Position numbers and translations under genes: made by a program
Notes under the pieces: generated by a model
Seen by the model: the letters and a program-made list of their open reading frames with translations, nothing else
The model's database searches: none
What the model was told of the DNA's origin: nothing
Source: Paenibacillus hunanensis
GTDB lineage: Bacteria; Bacillota; Bacilli; Paenibacillales; Paenibacillaceae
DNA: 64,000 nucleotides
Direction of reading: 5' to 3'
Assembly (NCBI RefSeq): GCF_014645615.1
Contig: NZ_BMMB01000007.1
Location: 62,001-126,000, forward strand
Part shown: piece by piece, positions 8,439 to 17,025 of the stretch
How the letters are laid out: each line of letters begins with the position of its first letter
How positions within the stretch are numbered: the first letter of the stretch is position 1

Positions 8439-8762
8439 ATGATGAGCAATATTGGAGTGTGGGAGCCGGCAGAGCCGGGAGTGAAACGTTGTATTCTGAA
8501 TGCTGCTGGTGAGCTGATGATGATGGAGGTTCATTTTGAAAAGGGAGCAGAAGGCTATCAGCATAGTCATCCGCATCAGCAGATGAGCTATTGTCTGAGT
8601 GGCTCCTTCATTTTCACCATTGATGATGTAGAGACGACTGTAAGCGCAGGCGAGACGATTGCGATTCCACCGAATGCCCGTCATGGTGTGGTAGCACTGG
8701 AGGAAAATTCAGCTTTGCTGGATGCCTTTACACCCATTCGCGAGGATCTGCTGAAACAGTAA
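8439..8762 (+). CDS. Cupin-domain protein, KdgF-like
   Basis: About 107 residues forming a single cupin barrel. The start follows AAAGGAGCTGTGC; ATG codons at 8439 and 8442 are both possible. Cupin motif 1 is visible as HSHPHQQMSYCLSG with its metal-binding His residues, and motif 2 as IPPNARHGV. The C-terminal FTPIREDLL resembles the end of KdgF-type cupins, which speed ring opening of 5-keto sugar acids from uronate polymers. That specific role is inferred from motif likeness; many cupins of this size are uncharacterised. It appears monocistronic. Confidence 0.75.
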   Translation: MMSNIGVWEPAEPGVKRCILNAAGELMMMEVHFEKGAEGYQHSHPHQQMSYCLSGSFIFTIDDVETTVSAGETIAIPPNARHGVVALEENSALLDAFTPIREDLLKQ

Positions 8763-8763
8763 T

Positions 8764-8789
8764 TGGAATAGCTATCTGGAATAGCTATC
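8764..8789 (+). repeat. Two-copy 13-bp tandem repeat
   Basis: TGGAATAGCTATC occurs twice back to back just after the cupin stop codon. It probably arose by slippage. Confidence 0.7.
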
Positions 8790-9030
8790 TGGATATGGAC
8801 AACTTCATAGGCCGTAGGTAATGGGAAAGTTCGTCACACGATTGTGCGTAATGACCCGGTTATCTGCGGCCTGTTATGGTGAATAGAGTAAGAGGGCTAT
8901 GCTCATGCAGCCGTCCGCATAATATCCAGAAGTTGAGTGGAAAAGAGCATATGATCAGGACAGGTACATATTTGGAGTGCGTAGCCTTCTTGCGTTGATA
9001 CGATGTCTATAATTGAAAGGAGCAATTTCA

Positions 9031-10149
9031 ATGACAGAACGAGTATTCATTAGTCCGGGTAAATACGTACAGGGTCGCGGTGTCATCGCCAAGGCAGGCG
9101 AGTATGTAAAGGCGCTTGATGGTGGTAAGGCATTAGTTATTGCGGATGAGATTGTCTGGGATATCGCTGGTAATGAGGTGCTGAGTAGTCTGGAGCAATC
9201 GTCCGTTGAGTATGTGAAGGTAGTATTTAACGGTGAAGCCTCTACGAATGAGATCGAACGATTGACGTCTACCGGACGCGAGCAGGATGCACGAATTGTG
9301 ATCGGCGTAGGTGGCGGTAAAACGCTGGATACAGCAAAGGCAGTCAGCGATTCGCTCGGCGGTTATACAGTGATCGTTCCAACCACCGCTTCTACAGATG
9401 CGCCAACAAGCGCATTGTCGGTTATTTACTCGGATGAGGGCATTTTTGAAAGCTATAAATTTTATAATAAAAATCCTGATCTGATTCTGGTGGATACTGC
9501 AATCATCGCAGGCGCACCACCACGATTCCTCGCTTCTGGTATTGCGGATGCGCTGGCAACCTGGGTGGAAGCGCGAGCTGTCATTGAAGCACGCGCCAAA
9601 ACGATGGCGGGCGGTCTGCCGACACTGGCAGCGGAAGCGATCGCTCGTAAATGTGAAGAGACGCTGTTCGACTTCGGTCTGCTCGCTTATGAGTCGGTGC
9701 AGCGTAAAGTCGTTACGCCTGCATTGGAGTCGGTCGTTGAAGCGAATACGCTACTCAGCGGTCTGGGCTTTGAAAGTGGTGGACTGGCAGGCGCGCATGC
9801 GATTCATAACGGCTTTACCGTGCTGGAGGGGGATATTCACCATATGACGCATGGTGAGAAGGTAGCCTTTGGTACACTAACACAGCTTGCGCTGGAGCAG
9901 CGTCCAATCGATGAGATTGAGAAATATATCGCTTTTTATATTAGTCTCGGTCTGCCGGTAACGCTGGAGGAGCTGCATATTGGTAATGTGTCTGATGAGG
10001 ACCTGTACCGCGTAGCAGAGGCAGCCACCAAACCGGATGAAACCGCACATAATCTGCCATTCCCGGTAACGGCTGCGGATGTGAAGGACGCGATTATCGC
10101 CGCTGATCAATATTCATTAGCATACAAGCAAAAGCATGGACGTCACTGA
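9031..10149 (+). CDS. gldA: Glycerol dehydrogenase (iron/zinc-type)
   Basis: 372 residues, matching the family length. The start is ATG after AAAGGAGCAATTTCA. The GGGK nucleotide-binding motif is at 94-97. The metal ligands Asp173 (GIADAL), His256 (GAHAIHN) and His274 (HMTHGEK) fall at the same positions as in the Bacillus stearothermophilus enzyme. It converts glycerol to dihydroxyacetone with NAD in the cytoplasm. The gene stands alone between hairpins, about 270 bases after the cupin. Given nearby sugar-alcohol chemistry, a relaxed polyol specificity is possible but unproven. Confidence 0.93.
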   Translation: MTERVFISPGKYVQGRGVIAKAGEYVKALDGGKALVIADEIVWDIAGNEVLSSLEQSSVEYVKVVFNGEASTNEIERLTSTGREQDARIVIGVGGGKTLDTAKAVSDSLGGYTVIVPTTASTDAPTSALSVIYSDEGIFESYKFYNKNPDLILVDTAIIAGAPPRFLASGIADALATWVEARAVIEARAKTMAGGLPTLAAEAIARKCEETLFDFGLLAYESVQRKVVTPALESVVEANTLLSGLGFESGGLAGAHAIHNGFTVLEGDIHHMTHGEKVAFGTLTQLALEQRPIDEIEKYIAFYISLGLPVTLEELHIGNVSDEDLYRVAEAATKPDETAHNLPFPVTAADVKDAIIAADQYSLAYKQKHGRH

Positions 10150-10256
10150 TGTTAGTGGCATGAATGGATATGCTAGAGCTCTGAGTGTACCATGCTTCGA
10201 CTTGTCATCGAAGCATGCCGTATCCTTCCAATCATGAAAAATAGCACCTGTGCAGA

Positions 10257-10288
10257 CCCTGCTGCCAGCTATCGGGTAGCAGGGTTTT
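10257..10288 (+). terminator. Terminator of gldA
   Basis: CCCTGCT (10257-10263) pairs with AGCAGGG (10278-10284) and is followed by TTTT. A separate perfect 10-bp hairpin, CATGCTTCGA/TCGAAGCATG, lies just upstream at 10191-10217 without a T tract. Confidence 0.75.
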
Positions 10289-10379
10289 GCTTCTGCTTAA
10301 ATCGTTTTATTTTTTACAAAAATTCGCAAGAAAATCGGTCTATTTTTTGCCTGAATATGATATAAAAGATAGGGGGAAC

Positions 10380-10552
10380 TAAACAGCAAGCAAAGCGTCA
10401 TTCATGACACAGGCATAAAAGGCAGTACCGATTCTGTCAGGTACAGGACGGCTGTCACGCTACAGCAACGCTCAGGAGTGGGCGACTGCAGACGTACAGG
10501 TTCACGTTGAGATGCCGGAGACTCTAAACAAGGTATACAAATGTTGAACAAG
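10380..10552 (+). other. GC-richer structured leader before barstar 1
   Basis: After an AT-rich stretch this segment turns GC-rich and holds several short stems, for example GCTGT/ACAGC (around 10451-10466) and CGCTC/GGGCG (around 10470-10485). It does not match any riboswitch core I can recall (TPP, SAM, c-di-GMP, c-di-AMP, THF were considered). It may be a structured 5' UTR of the barstar gene or only sequence composition. Confidence 0.25.
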
Positions 10553-10566
10553 GTAGGGTGTGGGCA

Positions 10567-10875
10567 ATGAGAACGAATATGAAGACAGTCGTATTAAATG
10601 GGGAAGATTTTGCAACGGTGGAAGAGCTGCATATGACATTGCGGCAGGTGCTTTGCTTACCTGCTGATTATGGTGCCAATCTCGATGCACTCTGGGATGG
10701 ATTAACCGGGCAGATCGAGCTGCCACTGCAAATTGAATGGCTCAACTACGAGCTAAGCTATGAACGCCTCGGTAGCTATGCCGAGCAGGTGCTTGGACTG
10801 ATGGAGGAAGTGCAGGGCGAAGGCAATGGCTTCCGTGTCTGGGTGCTGCAAAGCAGCGATGCCGTAGCATTTTAA
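10567..10875 (+). CDS. Barstar-family ribonuclease inhibitor (copy 1)
   Basis: About 102 residues. The ATG at 10567 follows GGTAGGGTG; ATG at 10579 is an alternative. The family core LPADYGANLDALWDGLTG aligns with the barnase-binding helix of barstar, keeping the two key aspartates (Asp35 and Asp39 in barstar numbering) and Gly31. The barstar Tyr29 position is Asp here, which should change the contact with the toxin's catalytic His. Barstar binds barnase in the cytoplasm and plugs its active site. The cognate toxin is probably the barnase gene 380 bases downstream, though a terminator lies between them. Chain length and C-terminal GFRVWVLQ strand fit the fold. Confidence 0.9.
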   Translation: MRTNMKTVVLNGEDFATVEELHMTLRQVLCLPADYGANLDALWDGLTGQIELPLQIEWLNYELSYERLGSYAEQVLGLMEEVQGEGNGFRVWVLQSSDAVAF

Positions 10876-10964
10876 GCATAGCTTACACGCTCGGCGTGAA
10901 CAGCCAGAACGACATACAAGGATCCGCAATCGTGCGGACACCATACTGATGAATGAATACATTG

Positions 10965-11052
10965 AAAAGCCGCATGGCCCTTTGCTTATGCTGTATGCTG
11001 CTGGTAGACCCAGTGAGTGTACATGACAGGTAAAGGGGCAGCGGCTTTTTTT
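10965..11052 (+). terminator. Long-stem terminator after barstar 1
   Basis: AAAGCCGC with GGCCCTTTGC on the left pairs with GTAAAGGGGC and GCGGCTTT on the right, followed by a run of T. It separates barstar 1 from barnase 1, so inhibitor and toxin are transcribed separately. Confidence 0.7.
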
Positions 11053-11252
11053 CGTCCTGTTTAGTACATACATCGTAATCAACGACGATCCTACAAACAA
11101 TTATTTCAATTTTTACAAAATTAAATCATAAAATTAAAGATTTTAGCGATATCATATGGTATAACTGGTAAGTGAAGGTTGATATCTATAAAACAATGAA
11201 TTGATTTAGGGTATCGAATTCAACATTATGTAGGGTACAGGAGGATGATAGG

Positions 11253-11696
11253 ATGAAACGGTTTTGGTCAACAGCTTTACTCGCAATGATGCTGGTGGTA
11301 GTCTTTTTTGCAGGATCACAGGCAGTGCCTGCGGCAAACACGCACAAAGCGTCTGCGGCAACATGTACGATTATTAACACATTTGACGGTGTAGCTAATT
11401 ATCTAGCTGCTAATGGGAAGTTGCCTTGCAATTACATAACCAAGTCACAGGCAAGCTCACTCGGCTGGGTATCCTCGAAGGGGAATCTGGCTGATGTCGC
11501 TCCTGGTAAAAGTATCGGTGGCGACACGTTCAGCAACCGTGAAGGCTTATTGCCAACAGCAAGCGGACGCGTATGGCGTGAAGCAGATATTGACTATACG
11601 TCTGGCTTCCGTAATTCCAAGCGAATCCTGTACTCAAACGATGGATTGATCTACAAAACAACGGATCATTATGAGAGCTTCACTCGTATGAGATAA
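11253..11696 (+). CDS. Secreted barnase-type ribonuclease (copy 1)
   Basis: 147 residues. The start follows AGGAGGATGATAGG. Residues 1-24 form a signal peptide ending near SQA, with a short pro-region before the mature domain at about residue 37. The mature part is unmistakably barnase: IINTFDGVANYL, LGWVSSKGNLADVAPG, GGDTFSNREG and IYKTTDHYESF. Catalytic residues are all present: Lys64, Glu110 (general base), Arg120, Arg124 and His139 (general acid). It cuts single-stranded RNA after purines, preferring guanine. Cys38 and Cys59 replace barnase Ala1 and Asp22; classical barnase has no cysteine, so an extra disulfide is likely. It is flanked by two barstar genes. Confidence 0.95.
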   Translation: MKRFWSTALLAMMLVVVFFAGSQAVPAANTHKASAATCTIINTFDGVANYLAANGKLPCNYITKSQASSLGWVSSKGNLADVAPGKSIGGDTFSNREGLLPTASGRVWREADIDYTSGFRNSKRILYSNDGLIYKTTDHYESFTRMR

Positions 11697-11816
11697 GATC
11701 GATGAGCGTATCGTCGTCTATACATTGTCGTTTATACAGTAATGTACAGGCATTACAACGATATATGTAGATCGAAATCGTGTGACGTGCGTATAACAGG
11801 CAAACAATCAAGCAGG

Positions 11817-11863
11817 CAAGCCTATTCTCTCATTACATAGCTGATGTGGGAATAGGCTTGTTA
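11817..11863 (+). terminator. Probable terminator after barnase 1
   Basis: CAAGCCTATTC (11817-11827) pairs perfectly with GAATAGGCTTG (11850-11860), then TT. The T tract is short, so termination may be partial. Confidence 0.5.
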
Positions 11864-12015
11864 CATACAGATATGGTAGTATAGGAGCAAATGAGCATCT
11901 GTTTTAAGGGAGCTGCATTTATTTTGCCGGGTGAAGTAGAATCAATGTGTTGCCTCACGTAGATCGTGAGCGATCTAAGATGCTTAATAGAGATACCACA
12001 TAAGGACGTGAACAC

Positions 12016-12303
12016 ATGAAAAAAGTGAATATTGATGGACGTTATATTTCAAGTTATAAAGAGCTGCATGAGCTATTAAAGAAAAAGCTGGAGTTCCCTG
12101 ACTTTTACGGGGCTAATCTGGATGCATTATGGGATTGTATAACCGGCATGATTGAGCTACCGCTGGAGCTGCATTGGAAGCATTATGAGGTTAGTGAGGA
12201 GCGGCTTGGCGAAAAGGCGCATCGTGTACGTGCTGTGCTGGAAGAAGCGCAAAATGAAAATATCGGCTTTACATTTATCGTTGAAGATGAAGCACATGTG
12301 TAA
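12016..12303 (+). CDS. Barstar-family ribonuclease inhibitor (copy 2)
   Basis: 95 residues, close to the 90 of barstar. The core FPDFYGANLDALWDCITG keeps Asp35 and Asp39 (barstar numbering), has Phe for Tyr29, and contains a cysteine just after Asp39. The N-terminal strand MKKVNIDGR and C-terminal strand GFTFIVEDE match the fold. It should act in the cytoplasm as the inhibitor of one of the two barnases. It differs from copy 1 mainly in the N-terminal half and in the Tyr29 site, hinting at separate partners. The start is ATG at 12016; the upstream ribosome site (AAGGACGTG) is moderate. It ends 90 bases before a bidirectional terminator. Confidence 0.92.
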   Translation: MKKVNIDGRYISSYKELHELLKKKLEFPDFYGANLDALWDCITGMIELPLELHWKHYEVSEERLGEKAHRVRAVLEEAQNENIGFTFIVEDEAHV

Positions 12304-12390
12304 GCTAACTCGTGATTCAATGTTATTGCCTGTCATTATTGAATGTTGCTGCATATTGGCATGGAGCACTATTATATATCGACCAATCGA

Positions 12391-12423
12391 CTAAAAACCG
12401 ACCCTGATGGGTCGGTTTTTTAG
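12391..12423. terminator. Bidirectional terminator
   Basis: CTAAAAACCGACCC (12391-12404) pairs with GGGTCGGTTTTTTAG (12409-12423) around TGAT. It serves both barstar 2 (plus) and the convergent transporter gene (minus). Confidence 0.9.
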
Positions 12424-12457
12424 TGAGCACATGTACTATGGTGAATAAGCAAACAGA

Positions 12458-13801
12458 TCATGTAGGCGATGCTGTGCGTTCAATCGGTTTTTTGAGGAAA
12501 AAGCCATACGATATAGCACCAAGCAACAATAGCCCGGCTCCCAGCAGGAACACATTATTGAAGCTTCCAGTCTGATCCAGAATCAAACCGGTAATAATCG
12601 GTGCGAGTGCAGCACCGAGGAAGCCGCCAAAGTTTTGGATGGCACCCAGTGAAGCGACCTGATCACCCGGGGCGATATCCGCTGCCAGCGTCCAGATTAC
12701 ACCGGATGGCAACTGAGAAGCAAAGTAGCCTACTGACAACAGAACGATACTGAGTACAGTGTTATCGATAAATGGAATTGGTGCAACCGAGGCAGCTGCC
12801 AGTATCGCACCCCCTACAATCGGTACTTTGCGTGATGTAATGGGATGTACCCCTTTGCGGATAAAATAGTCTGAAATGATACCACCAACCAGTACACCGA
12901 TAATGCCGGCGATAAATGGAATGGAAGCGATCCAGCCCGTCTCTTTGAGGGTAAAGCCCTGTTCTTTCTCCAGATAACTTGGTAGCCACGTCAGGTAAAC
13001 CCAGATCGTAAACATAATGCCGAAGTTGCCAATAATCATAAACCAGGTGCTTTTGTGTTTGAATAGAGAAGACCAGCTCGCAGTAGGCGTTTGACTTGTC
13101 TGTGCTTCGCGCTGGGGCTGATTCACGGACGTTGTGTTGGTCTGTTCATGATCGGATGTATGAATGAGCTGCTGTTCAGCAAATGTAGGATCACGATAGA
13201 TTTTTAGCCAGATGATCATAAGTAACAGCCCTGCGACCCCGATCACAATAAACATCCCGCGCCAGCTCATTGTGAGCATCAAAGCAGTTAACAATGGTGG
13301 AGCAATCGCATTGGCGATCTGTGATCCGGTATTAATGATGGAAGTGGGCAAGCCACGCTCTTTTTTGGCAAACCAGCGTTCGTTGGACTTCAATGCTGAA
13401 GTGAAAAATGGCGACTCTGATACACCAAGCAGCATTCGCATGGCGTACAACAGCGAATAGGAATTAACAAACGCGCTTATCAATGTGGCGATTGACCATA
13501 AGCCGGAAGCCCAGGCAAACATTTTACGAGGTCCGAAGCGATCCACCAGCCAGCCGGCAGGCAAATTAGCAATAGCATAAGGCCACAAAAATGCCGATAG
13601 TAACAGACCCATTTGTGTTGAGGATAACTGAAATTGCTCAGCAATCGTCGTATTGGCGACGCTCAGATTCGAACGATCTAAATAGTTGATGACCGCTCCA
13701 ATCAATAACAGGATGACGATGCCCCAACGCAATTTTGGCTTGGAAGTCATCGGGGTTTGCGGTGAGGTTTTGCCCGGCGGTGGAGTAGAAGGAATAGCCA
13801 T
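12458..13801 (-). CDS. MFS transporter, anion:cation symporter (ACS) family
   Basis: 447 residues with twelve predicted membrane segments. The start follows AAGGAGTGTTAACC. Features of sugar-acid transporters of the GudP/ExuT/DgoT group are present: VINYLDRSNLSVA in the first helix, the loop motif GWLVDRFGPRKMF, and RMLLGVSESPFF. A central polar loop rich in Gln and Thr (about residues 210-245) is longer than usual. It probably imports hexonates or hexuronates by proton symport. It lies downstream of a KDPG-type aldolase and IclR regulator on the same strand, but the 490-base gap with a cre-like site suggests its own promoter. Confidence 0.85.
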   Translation of the reverse strand: MAIPSTPPPGKTSPQTPMTSKPKLRWGIVILLLIGAVINYLDRSNLSVANTTIAEQFQLSSTQMGLLLSAFLWPYAIANLPAGWLVDRFGPRKMFAWASGLWSIATLISAFVNSYSLLYAMRMLLGVSESPFFTSALKSNERWFAKKERGLPTSIINTGSQIANAIAPPLLTALMLTMSWRGMFIVIGVAGLLLMIIWLKIYRDPTFAEQQLIHTSDHEQTNTTSVNQPQREAQTSQTPTASWSSLFKHKSTWFMIIGNFGIMFTIWVYLTWLPSYLEKEQGFTLKETGWIASIPFIAGIIGVLVGGIISDYFIRKGVHPITSRKVPIVGGAILAAASVAPIPFIDNTVLSIVLLSVGYFASQLPSGVIWTLAADIAPGDQVASLGAIQNFGGFLGAALAPIITGLILDQTGSFNNVFLLGAGLLLLGAISYGFFLKKPIERTASPT

Positions 13802-14076
13802 TGGTTAACACTCCTTATTGTTGAATAAATAGTTGAGTCAAGCATATAAATAATCTTTTTAATGTCTAAAATAGGTTGTTATAAGAAATTTAATCTTAAT
13901 CCACTGTGCGACGAAATGACCGGAAAGATTGAAACAATTGAAAAGATTAAAATTATTCAGCTAATATCCAGCTAATGATTGAATATTATAGTTGCTCAGT
14001 ACATTGTCAGGCATCGTTTATCGTTTAGCAGAAATACACCGCTAGATCGATACCGAATTCAATAGCTCCGACCAAA

Positions 14077-14090
14077 TGTTTGCGTTTACA
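14077..14090 (-). promoter_or_regulatory. Candidate cre (CcpA) site
   Basis: TGTAAACGCAAACA on the minus strand matches the consensus TGWAANCGNTNWCA at all but one defined position. It lies about 280 bases upstream of the ACS transporter, in the 13802-14288 gap, which has no gene. Catabolite control of the transporter fits but is inferred. Confidence 0.5.
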
Positions 14091-14288
14091 AAACGGATCA
14101 AAACAATACGATGACTTAGCAATAATAGACAATCTTCGTACCGTATATATGGGGTCGGCACATTGGGAAATGCGGAGCATATGCTATTGAACATGCTCCG
14201 TCCAATGTAAGCGATCACGTTGCTAATGCCTGTACGTGCCTGTACCGGAACTACTCGTTATTATTTATTCCAGATGTGTATACTCCGT

Positions 14289-14933
14289 TTAGCGTGCTGC
14301 GGCTACAGCAGCCAGAAACTCTCGTGCAGCAGCAGTGACCCGGCTATAATCGCCATCTTGCTGTGCAGCTTTCGTAATATAGCTACCAACACCGACGCCG
14401 ATACAGCCTGCTTGCAGCCATTCTTGCACATTTTGCGGAGTTACGCCTCCAGTTGGCACGATTGGCGCTTGCGGAAGGGGAGCAGTGACCGTTTTGACGA
14501 ACTGTGGCCCCAGCGTTTCGGCAGGAAATAGCTTCACAATGTCAGCACCTGCTTGTAGCGTATCGAAAATTTCGGTTGGTGTATAAGCACCACTGATCGT
14601 TACAGCCTGATACCGATTAGCCACACGAATCATATCCGGATTGAGCTGAGGGCTGACAAGCATTTCAGCACCTGCCAGGATGGCAGCGCGTGCGGTTTCA
14701 GCGTCCAATATCGTGCCTGCACCTACCAGTACATCATCGTTTTTATATTTGTTCGATAGTGTACGAATGATGCCAAGTGCATTGGGAACACTCATTGTAA
14801 TTTCCAGTGCTTTGATCCCGCCTTCAACAGCCGCGTCGGCAACTGCCAGCGCTTCTTCTTCACTGTCCAGACGAATGATCAGCACGATGCCAGTCTCGGC
14901 AATTCGGTTTAGATTATCTAGCTTTCTCCACAT
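14289..14933 (-). CDS. KDPG/KDPGal-type aldolase
   Basis: 214 residues, typical of class I 2-keto-3-deoxy-phosphosugar aldolases (Eda/DgoA). I place the start at the second ATG (14933), eight bases from GGAGG. The catalytic Glu44 (LEIT) and Schiff-base Lys134 (DIVKLFPAE) are present, as are the phosphate-binding GGV and GVGS loops. It splits 2-keto-3-deoxy-6-phosphogluconate (or the galactonate form) into pyruvate and glyceraldehyde 3-phosphate. The neighbouring ACS transporter and IclR regulator point to hexonate or hexuronate use, but no dehydratase or PfkB-type KDG kinase lies in the window. Confidence 0.88.
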   Translation of the reverse strand: MWRKLDNLNRIAETGIVLIIRLDSEEEALAVADAAVEGGIKALEITMSVPNALGIIRTLSNKYKNDDVLVGAGTILDAETARAAILAGAEMLVSPQLNPDMIRVANRYQAVTISGAYTPTEIFDTLQAGADIVKLFPAETLGPQFVKTVTAPLPQAPIVPTGGVTPQNVQEWLQAGCIGVGVGSYITKAAQQDGDYSRVTAAAREFLAAVAAAR

Positions 14934-15001
14934 TGTCATATCCTCCAGTTGGTTATTCGCCTGCGTATTGTGTTGTAGTAGGTGTACTATAAAAAGAACG
15001 A

Positions 15002-15799
15002 TTAATCAGCCAGATGGGTATACAATTGTTGTCCACGGTAGCCAAGCTGATTGGATAACTTGAGCGCCGTTTCCTTCACCAGTGTTACAATCATTTGCTC
15101 ACGTTCTTCATTCATACTGGAATACATACTCGCAACACTAATTGCGGCTGCCGGTTGATTCCATTGATCATAAATGGCTGAGGCGATACAATACATTTCC
15201 ATATTATCCTCACGATCATCAATGGAATAGCCGCGTTTGCGGATCGCATGCAAGTCTTGCAGCAAGGCAGGTAGAGTCGTTTTGGAATATAAAGTACGTG
15301 AAGGCAGATCGCCATCCCCGAGTAGATTCGTAACACGTTGATCGGACATTGCTGCTAGCAGCGACTTGCCCAGACCGGTTGTATGAATATAACGTCGGGA
15401 ACCAAGATTAGCAGTAGGGCGCATAACGGAATAGCTTTCCGCCTTGTCCAAATAAACGACTTTTCCTTTATCTTCGATACCTAAAAAAACAGTGCTGCCC
15501 GTTTGTCGGTTCAACTCCTGCATGAATGGTCTTGCCAAATGGGGAATCTCCAGATTAGATACATAGGACATCCCTGTTTCGAAAATACCAAGCCCCAGAC
15601 GATACGTTTTCAGGCGCGCATCATCCAACTCAATGAAACCCTTATACAATAAAGTTTGAACGAGCTCAAAAGCGCTGCTTTTGGGCAATTCTAATTGTTT
15701 GCAGATTTCATTTAACGTCAGAGGCATTTCGCTTTTGGCGAGTAATACAAGCAGGTCGACGACCCGTTCAGCAGATTTGTTCACGCGAAATTTTTCCAT
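15002..15799 (-). CDS. IclR-family transcriptional regulator
   Basis: 265 residues from the ATG after AAAGGAG; an in-frame start at 15832 would overlap the operator and is rejected. The N-terminal winged helix-turn-helix spans about residues 8-60 (LTLNEICKQLELPKSSAFELVQTL). The C-terminal effector-binding domain (about 75-255) has the usual LGIEDKGKVVYLD and SIDDREDNMEMYCIASAIYD segments. Regulators of this type (KdgR-like) control pectin, KDG and galactonate genes. It is followed 61 bases later by the aldolase, probably in one transcript. Two identical palindromes lie upstream and are its likely operators, giving autoregulation. Confidence 0.88.
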   Translation of the reverse strand: MEKFRVNKSAERVVDLLVLLAKSEMPLTLNEICKQLELPKSSAFELVQTLLYKGFIELDDARLKTYRLGLGIFETGMSYVSNLEIPHLARPFMQELNRQTGSTVFLGIEDKGKVVYLDKAESYSVMRPTANLGSRRYIHTTGLGKSLLAAMSDQRVTNLLGDGDLPSRTLYSKTTLPALLQDLHAIRKRGYSIDDREDNMEMYCIASAIYDQWNQPAAAISVASMYSSMNEEREQMIVTLVKETALKLSNQLGYRGQQLYTHLAD

Positions 15800-15823
15800 A
15801 TGGACTCCTTTAATATGTTTTAA

Positions 15824-15841
15824 AGTTCGCATATGTGAACT
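15824..15841. promoter_or_regulatory. Palindromic operator, copy 1
   Basis: AGTTCGCATATGTGAACT lies 25 bases before the IclR start codon. The outer arms AGTTC/GAACT are perfect and the centre is CATATG. An identical 18-base copy is at 16001. Confidence 0.65.
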
Positions 15842-16000
15842 AGTTTCGCTATATCGAATATACGGCTTATTATATAGACAACATTTTTGAAATTCAATAA
15901 CTTTTACGCAAAAAAAATTTGCGATTATGTACAGAAAAAGTTATTGAAATAAAAATGAAAACGTTATACGCTAAATCTAATTATTCGATATGAGGAACTG

Positions 16001-16018
16001 AGTTCGCATATGTGAACT
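16001..16018. promoter_or_regulatory. Palindromic operator, copy 2
   Basis: An exact second copy of AGTTCGCATATGTGAACT sits 177 bases from the first, on the side of the divergent P-loop kinase gene (start 16156). A regulator bound to both could control both directions or loop the DNA. Confidence 0.65.
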
Positions 16019-16155
16019 TAATATTGTGATCTATTTTTGTTGTTGTATGCGTATTCAGTGTTACATATGAATGCTACAACGAGCCTCATCCATGCTATTT
16101 TATCATTAGTCGAACGTTTGCCCAATGGTTATTCAGTGGGAAAGGGAGTAATTAA

Positions 16156-16821
16156 ATGAAAGCTACAGTTATGTTTTTGATCGGTTCCGCAGGTTCAGGG
16201 AAATCGACAATCGGCAAATATATTGCGAGTCGGTATGGTTGTACGTATTTGGATAAAGATATCGTGTGCAATACCTTTACTGGCACTTTACTCGAAGCCA
16301 ATGGATATGCTGCTTACGAACGGGATGGTTGCGATTATTATCGTAATGTCGTCATGCCACTGGAATATCGTGCATTGCTTGATATTGCGAATGAGAATGT
16401 GCAACTAGGTCAGTCTGTCATACTGGATGCGCCATTTCTTAGCTATTTCGCAGAGCGGGATTATGTAAAAGGAATTGTCGAGCATTATGGATGGGATTCG
16501 AATCTTGTCCATCCACTGGTGTTACAGGTAAATGTAAATGTGGACGTTTTACGTAAGCGTATACAGGAACGGAATTTGGAACGTGACCGATGGAAATTTG
16601 AGCACTGGGATGAATTTGTAGAAGGATTACGACAGAAGGTATGCTTGTGGGATGCAGTCGATCGAATTGAATATGATAACAGTGCAGATGCGCTGGATGA
16701 GGAACAGCTGAAGCAGCAATTGCAGGTGCATTTTGCTCACTATCCTTATGCTTCTATGCAGGCAGAGATGAATTCAGCCGATGATGCAAGGAACCGGACA
16801 TCATGTAAGCCGATGATATGA
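16156..16821 (+). CDS. P-loop kinase of the AAA_33/gluconate-kinase type
   Basis: 221 residues starting after AAAGGGAG. Walker A is IGSAGSGKSTIGKYIA at residues 8-23, followed by YLDKDIV, which resembles the substrate or Mg site of shikimate/gluconate-type kinases. The lid region holds several Arg (KRIQERNLERDRWK). A small molecule, possibly a sugar acid, is probably phosphorylated with ATP, though AAA_33 proteins also include nucleic-acid kinases and zeta-toxin relatives. The gene is divergent from the IclR regulator with a shared palindrome upstream, so a link to hexonate use is attractive. The last 25 residues are polar and probably disordered. Confidence 0.7.
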   Translation: MKATVMFLIGSAGSGKSTIGKYIASRYGCTYLDKDIVCNTFTGTLLEANGYAAYERDGCDYYRNVVMPLEYRALLDIANENVQLGQSVILDAPFLSYFAERDYVKGIVEHYGWDSNLVHPLVLQVNVNVDVLRKRIQERNLERDRWKFEHWDEFVEGLRQKVCLWDAVDRIEYDNSADALDEEQLKQQLQVHFAHYPYASMQAEMNSADDARNRTSCKPMI

Positions 16822-17025
16822 TCGCCATTCATGATAGACGATGCTTTTATGATGAAATGCCTGGATGATGAGCAGGAATGGGGTATAACATTTGATAGTG
16901 TTGCTGTATACTTTGGTATAATTATAAGAAGTGTGATGGGGATTCAAGTAGACGATTGATCGTCATCTGCTTGAACAGCAAACTTTTTATCAATATAGCA
17001 GACTATACAACAGACAGGAGAAATT

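Noticed and set aside
8764..8789. CRISPR-like repeat
   Set aside because: Only two adjacent 13-base copies with no spacer; no cas gene in the window.
10380..10552. Known riboswitch (c-di-GMP, c-di-AMP, TPP, THF)
   Set aside because: None of the conserved core sequences of these classes is present.
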